DNA of 25,000 nt, from NCBI GenBank assembly GCA_012295275.1, contig CM022669.1, positions 7,404,989-7,429,988 on the forward strand. Direction: 5' to 3'. The notes below the pieces were generated by a model, which was given only the letters and a program-made list of their open reading frames with translations, was not told where the DNA came from and searched no databases. This document shows, in pieces, positions 22,087 through 25,000 of the stretch (its first letter is position 1; each line of letters opens with the position of its first letter). The position numbers were made by a program, and so were the translations under genes. Origin of the DNA: Chrysomallon squamiferum. Its lineage: Eukaryota > Mollusca > Gastropoda > Neomphalida > Peltospiridae.

Positions 22087-22515
22087 AGAACGGGACTATG
22101 TGGAAACTGGTCAGTAAATCTGTAGGGTCGGTTTTCTTGTTTGTCAGTTTTATCAGCTTGTCTGGCAGTGAAAAAGAAACTTTTAATTTCCTTTGATCTT
22201 TTGTCAACTAGCATGCTCAAAGGACGCCGTGTCGACAACTCGTTCGCAGTTTTGCGCTCAAGATATCAAGGGAAGCTACCACAGCCCAATTTTTTTTTTT
22301 TTTTTTTTTTTTTATGTTACCGCGAACGTATTCGAACTAGCAGCCCCTCTCTGTCTTTCTTCCGTTCACAGCAATTTCACAAGGAAAGGAAATTTTGCAT
22401 GGATGATGGGACAATTCTGTAGCCTGTGTGGAGGGAGCGGGGTGTGTCCCGTGCATCTCGGGAAACCACCCCATAATCTGCCCCCCCGATGTTCCGTTAT
22501 ATTCTCGCGTGTTTC
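22087..22515 (+). repeat. Module Y, copy 2
   Basis: Matches Y1 from GAACGGGACTATGTG to CGATGTTCCGTTATATTCTC, after which the sequences part (CGCGTGTTTCATTCC here, CACGTGTTTCAGTTA in Y1). It has poly-T where Y1 has TTA/poly-T. Frames seen in Y1 are shifted here. This marks the right border of the array. Confidence 0.88.
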
Positions 22516-22960
22516 ATTCCTGTTCTGTTTGTGTCACGCGTAAATTCTTTATACTGACAAATCACACGCTCGCAGGCTAAAAATATAAAAAAAAGCTATA
22601 AAAATATATTATGTTTTATTATGTAAATTTATCTACGAAGTACAGTTTGGCTCGGGAAGATGTAGCGTCTTGTTGAGGGATGGGGGGGAGATAATGAGAC
22701 GGGTGTCTGTGGGCAGGCTGCGTCTGAGTTGTTCGAATTACGAGTTAAGTCGAGTTAAATGACATTTAAGATGACAGACACTGAAACGAGGAGAAAGAAC
22801 ACATAACAGCCATTGAGATCGTTTTGGAAGGGAAATCGTCTTCTGCTGAAATTAACGAATTGCCGCCATTTAATCTCTCTACGTCTGCTTGTTCGCCAGC
22901 CACTCCCTGGAGAATCCATTTTGTAATTCTTATCCGAACCAAAGAAAAATAAAAAATAAA
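22516..22960. other. Unique block right of the array, candidate regulatory DNA
   Basis: About 440 bases of normal complexity, G+C higher than the flanks. It contains GCCGCCATTTAAT (22862-22874), a good YY1/Pho-like word with an adjoining TAAT core, and CGAGTTAAGTCGAGTTAAAT (22741-22760), a 10-bp near-repeat. A GTTCGAATTAC at 22733 resembles a tRNA B box but no tRNA fold or A box accompanies it. No open frame of note. Confidence 0.4.
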
Positions 22961-23620
22961 AATAAAACTAAAGTAAAATAATAGAAGAGTAATAAATAAA
23001 TCGCTTTTAGTTTTAGTTTTTTTTATATATATATTTATTGTTTTTGAGGTTATGTTTTATTTTATTTTTATATAATTTATATTATAATTATTTTTTTTTA
23101 TCTAATAATGATGATGATGATGATGATGATTATTATTATTAGTATTATTATCTTTATTTTGCGATTCTATTTTATTTATTTATTTATTAATTAATTAATT
23201 TATTGATTTATTTATTTACTTACTTACTTACTTGTTTATTTTTACTTTTGTATTATTTTCATTTTTATTTAATTATTTATTTGTATTATTATAATTTATT
23301 TTCATTATTAAGTATAGTTAATTTTACTTTTTTTTCTTAAGTTTTTAACCGATGCGATATCGAATTTGTTCTTAATAGATACTTATTTTATTTATTTATT
23401 TTATTTATTTTATTTATTTTTTTATTTATTTATATGTTTTTCGGAAATTAAACTTTCATAACAAGTATGTTTTGTCTTATAGTCGAATGTTTTTCGTTAA
23501 ATAAACTAATAAAACATCTGATGAATAATAATGACAACAACAACAATATCAATAATAACAATAAGAAGAAGAAGAAGAAAAAGAAGAAGAAGAAGAAAAA
23601 AAAAGAACGAAAGAAAGAAA
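22961..23620. repeat. Simple-repeat-rich AT stretch
   Basis: Includes a (GAT)n run (23108-23131), several ATTT tracts (23170-23220 and 23375-23430), (ACTT)n at 23216-23233 and a purine-rich (AAG)n tract (23564-23603). No gene seen. Confidence 0.85.
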
Positions 23621-25000
23621 TATATTAGAGACACAAAATAAGGACTACATTAATATAGCGAGCAAGTGTTTTATACAGAATCAAAATTTATATGCAGTAT
23701 ATAAATATTTAGACAGAACGTTATCTTTATTTATCTTAAGTTAAAAAAATAATAATAATAAACAACAACTTATAAGCATAAATACATACATATATAGTCA
23801 CAAAATATTTACAAATATATAAATACTGGAGGAGAATGATTTAAGAATTAATGCAAAAATTAACATAGCATATTAATCATAGTACTGGAATGCACATATA
23901 ATGCTTTTAAACATCATGGTATAATATTAAATATGTATGTATATACTGATATATATATACCAGACGAAATACGATTAATATGCTAGTTAATGAAACGGCA
24001 GGTGAGTGTATATTTTAACTAAGCTGCAGAAAATCGTCTCTAACTTTATTTGCCAAACTAAATATTTATTGAAATATTTATTCTTTCAGTTGTTAATAGT
24101 TCAGTTAAATATGTTTGGACGTCTGTGTTAACACTGTTTAAAAAATACTTGTTCCTCAAATCGCTCGGTTGCCAGGCCAAACAAGTATAAAATGATATTC
24201 GTTTTCCATATAATTAGAGCTCAAACAGTACACACTTTGTTTCGGCCCCATCAATTTCCCTATACATTTCGGTTTTCTGTATTTAATTTGTGTGCACTAA
24301 TTCGGATCGTTTAAAGTTCTTTAAAGTGATTTAATATTTCAGTTAAGTGATTTAATGCTGTTGGTTTTTGTAAGATATGTTTGTAGTATGGTATTCAAGT
24401 AACACAGATATTTATATACAGGTAGAAGTTGTTATTCGACTAAAACGATGTTGTTTAAATTTATCGTAAATTCTTTCCTTAATTATATTATATTCTCTGT
24501 TACCAACATATTCCATATGTATGTGGTATGGTCCCTATGTGATTTAGGCCAAGCCTATTTACCTTTTGTCTGATTTGTGTTACCCAGTTACCATTTAATC
24601 ATTCTGTCTTCTCATGTATAGCTAAAAGGATACGATTTTCTGTATTTTGCATTTTATTCCAGTATTCAAAAAGTCTTTATTTCATCACAATATACAGAGG
24701 AAAACGTACAATTTACTATATAATCACTTCATTATATGCCCCTTGTTTTCTCCGAGTAGGCATAGGGTTTTTTCTACAGAATCTGGGCTGAATATTTTCA
24801 GTATTCCTTGCCAGTGGAATCCCCAGATCTAGGACTGATAATACCGCTAACACAGGGGTGAAAAACAGACAGCGTTGTTTCAGAAATAAAATAATGTTTA
24901 CTGCTTAAAATAAAACTTTTCTTCCCCGATCAGCGAATCGTTTTTGAGTTGGAACAAATCTACCTTTATAACAGAATAGTAAGTCAAGATAACGAATTAA
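23621..25000. other. AT-rich unique sequence, no gene recognised
   Basis: The last 1.38 kb has few long microsatellites. It contains two AAGTGATTTAAT repeats (24325 and 24345 region) and the short inverted repeat TAGGC-CAA-GCCTA (about 24546-24558). A 61-codon open frame at 24647-24832 has no domain or splice support. I see nothing else that I can name. Confidence 0.5.

Noticed and set aside
22700-22770. tRNA or tRNA-derived SINE suggested by GTTCGAATTAC
   Set aside because: No A box at the right distance, no cloverleaf and no A-rich tail.
24647-24832. 61-codon open frame near the right end
   Set aside because: Short, AT-rich, without domain or splice signals; expected by chance.

Overview
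This window is metazoan nuclear DNA, not bacterial. It is AT-rich, it is filled with long trinucleotide, dinucleotide and tetranucleotide microsatellites, and it holds one spliced coding exon of a developmental homeobox gene. The ATT/AG-rich repeat style suits a lophotrochozoan such as a mollusc, perhaps a cephalopod, but nothing in the sequence proves the species.

Layout. Positions 1-4037 read as the last intron of the homeobox gene: microsatellites alternate with less repetitive, GC-richer blocks (about 200-1060, 1410-1780, 2390-2830) that could hold enhancers. Positions 4038-4562 are the terminal coding exon of a PRD-like homeodomain protein. It starts exactly at homeodomain residue 47, a classic intron site of PRD-class genes, and ends with an OAR motif and a TGA stop. 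Positions 4563-7300 are 3' UTR and downstream AT-rich repeats, with a good poly(A) signal candidate at 6722. A diverged copy of a repeat called X here lies at about 7330-7660. A unique block rich in the YY1/Pho core GCCAT lies at 7660-8215. A long inverted repeat with arms of about 430 bp spans 8366-10303.

The largest structure is a tandem array of segmental duplications from about 10.67 to 22.52 kb, built from four modules: W, X, Y and Z. The order is W0-X1-Y1-W1-Z1-X2-Z2-X3-Z3-X4-Y2. Units 2 and 3 share one identical internal deletion of about 1.29 kb (Y, W and a spacer) plus other shared differences, so they duplicated from each other most recently. Each X copy carries a perfect CRE palindrome, a CACGTG E-box and three microsatellite slots whose length and motif differ between copies. 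No convincing gene lies in the array.

Positions 22516-22960 are another unique block. From 22960 to 25000 there are simple repeats and then AT-rich sequence without a recognisable gene. The only protein product I can support is the homeobox factor. Everything downstream of it is noncoding as far as I can see. Any regulatory role for the unique blocks or the X-borne CREs is inference.
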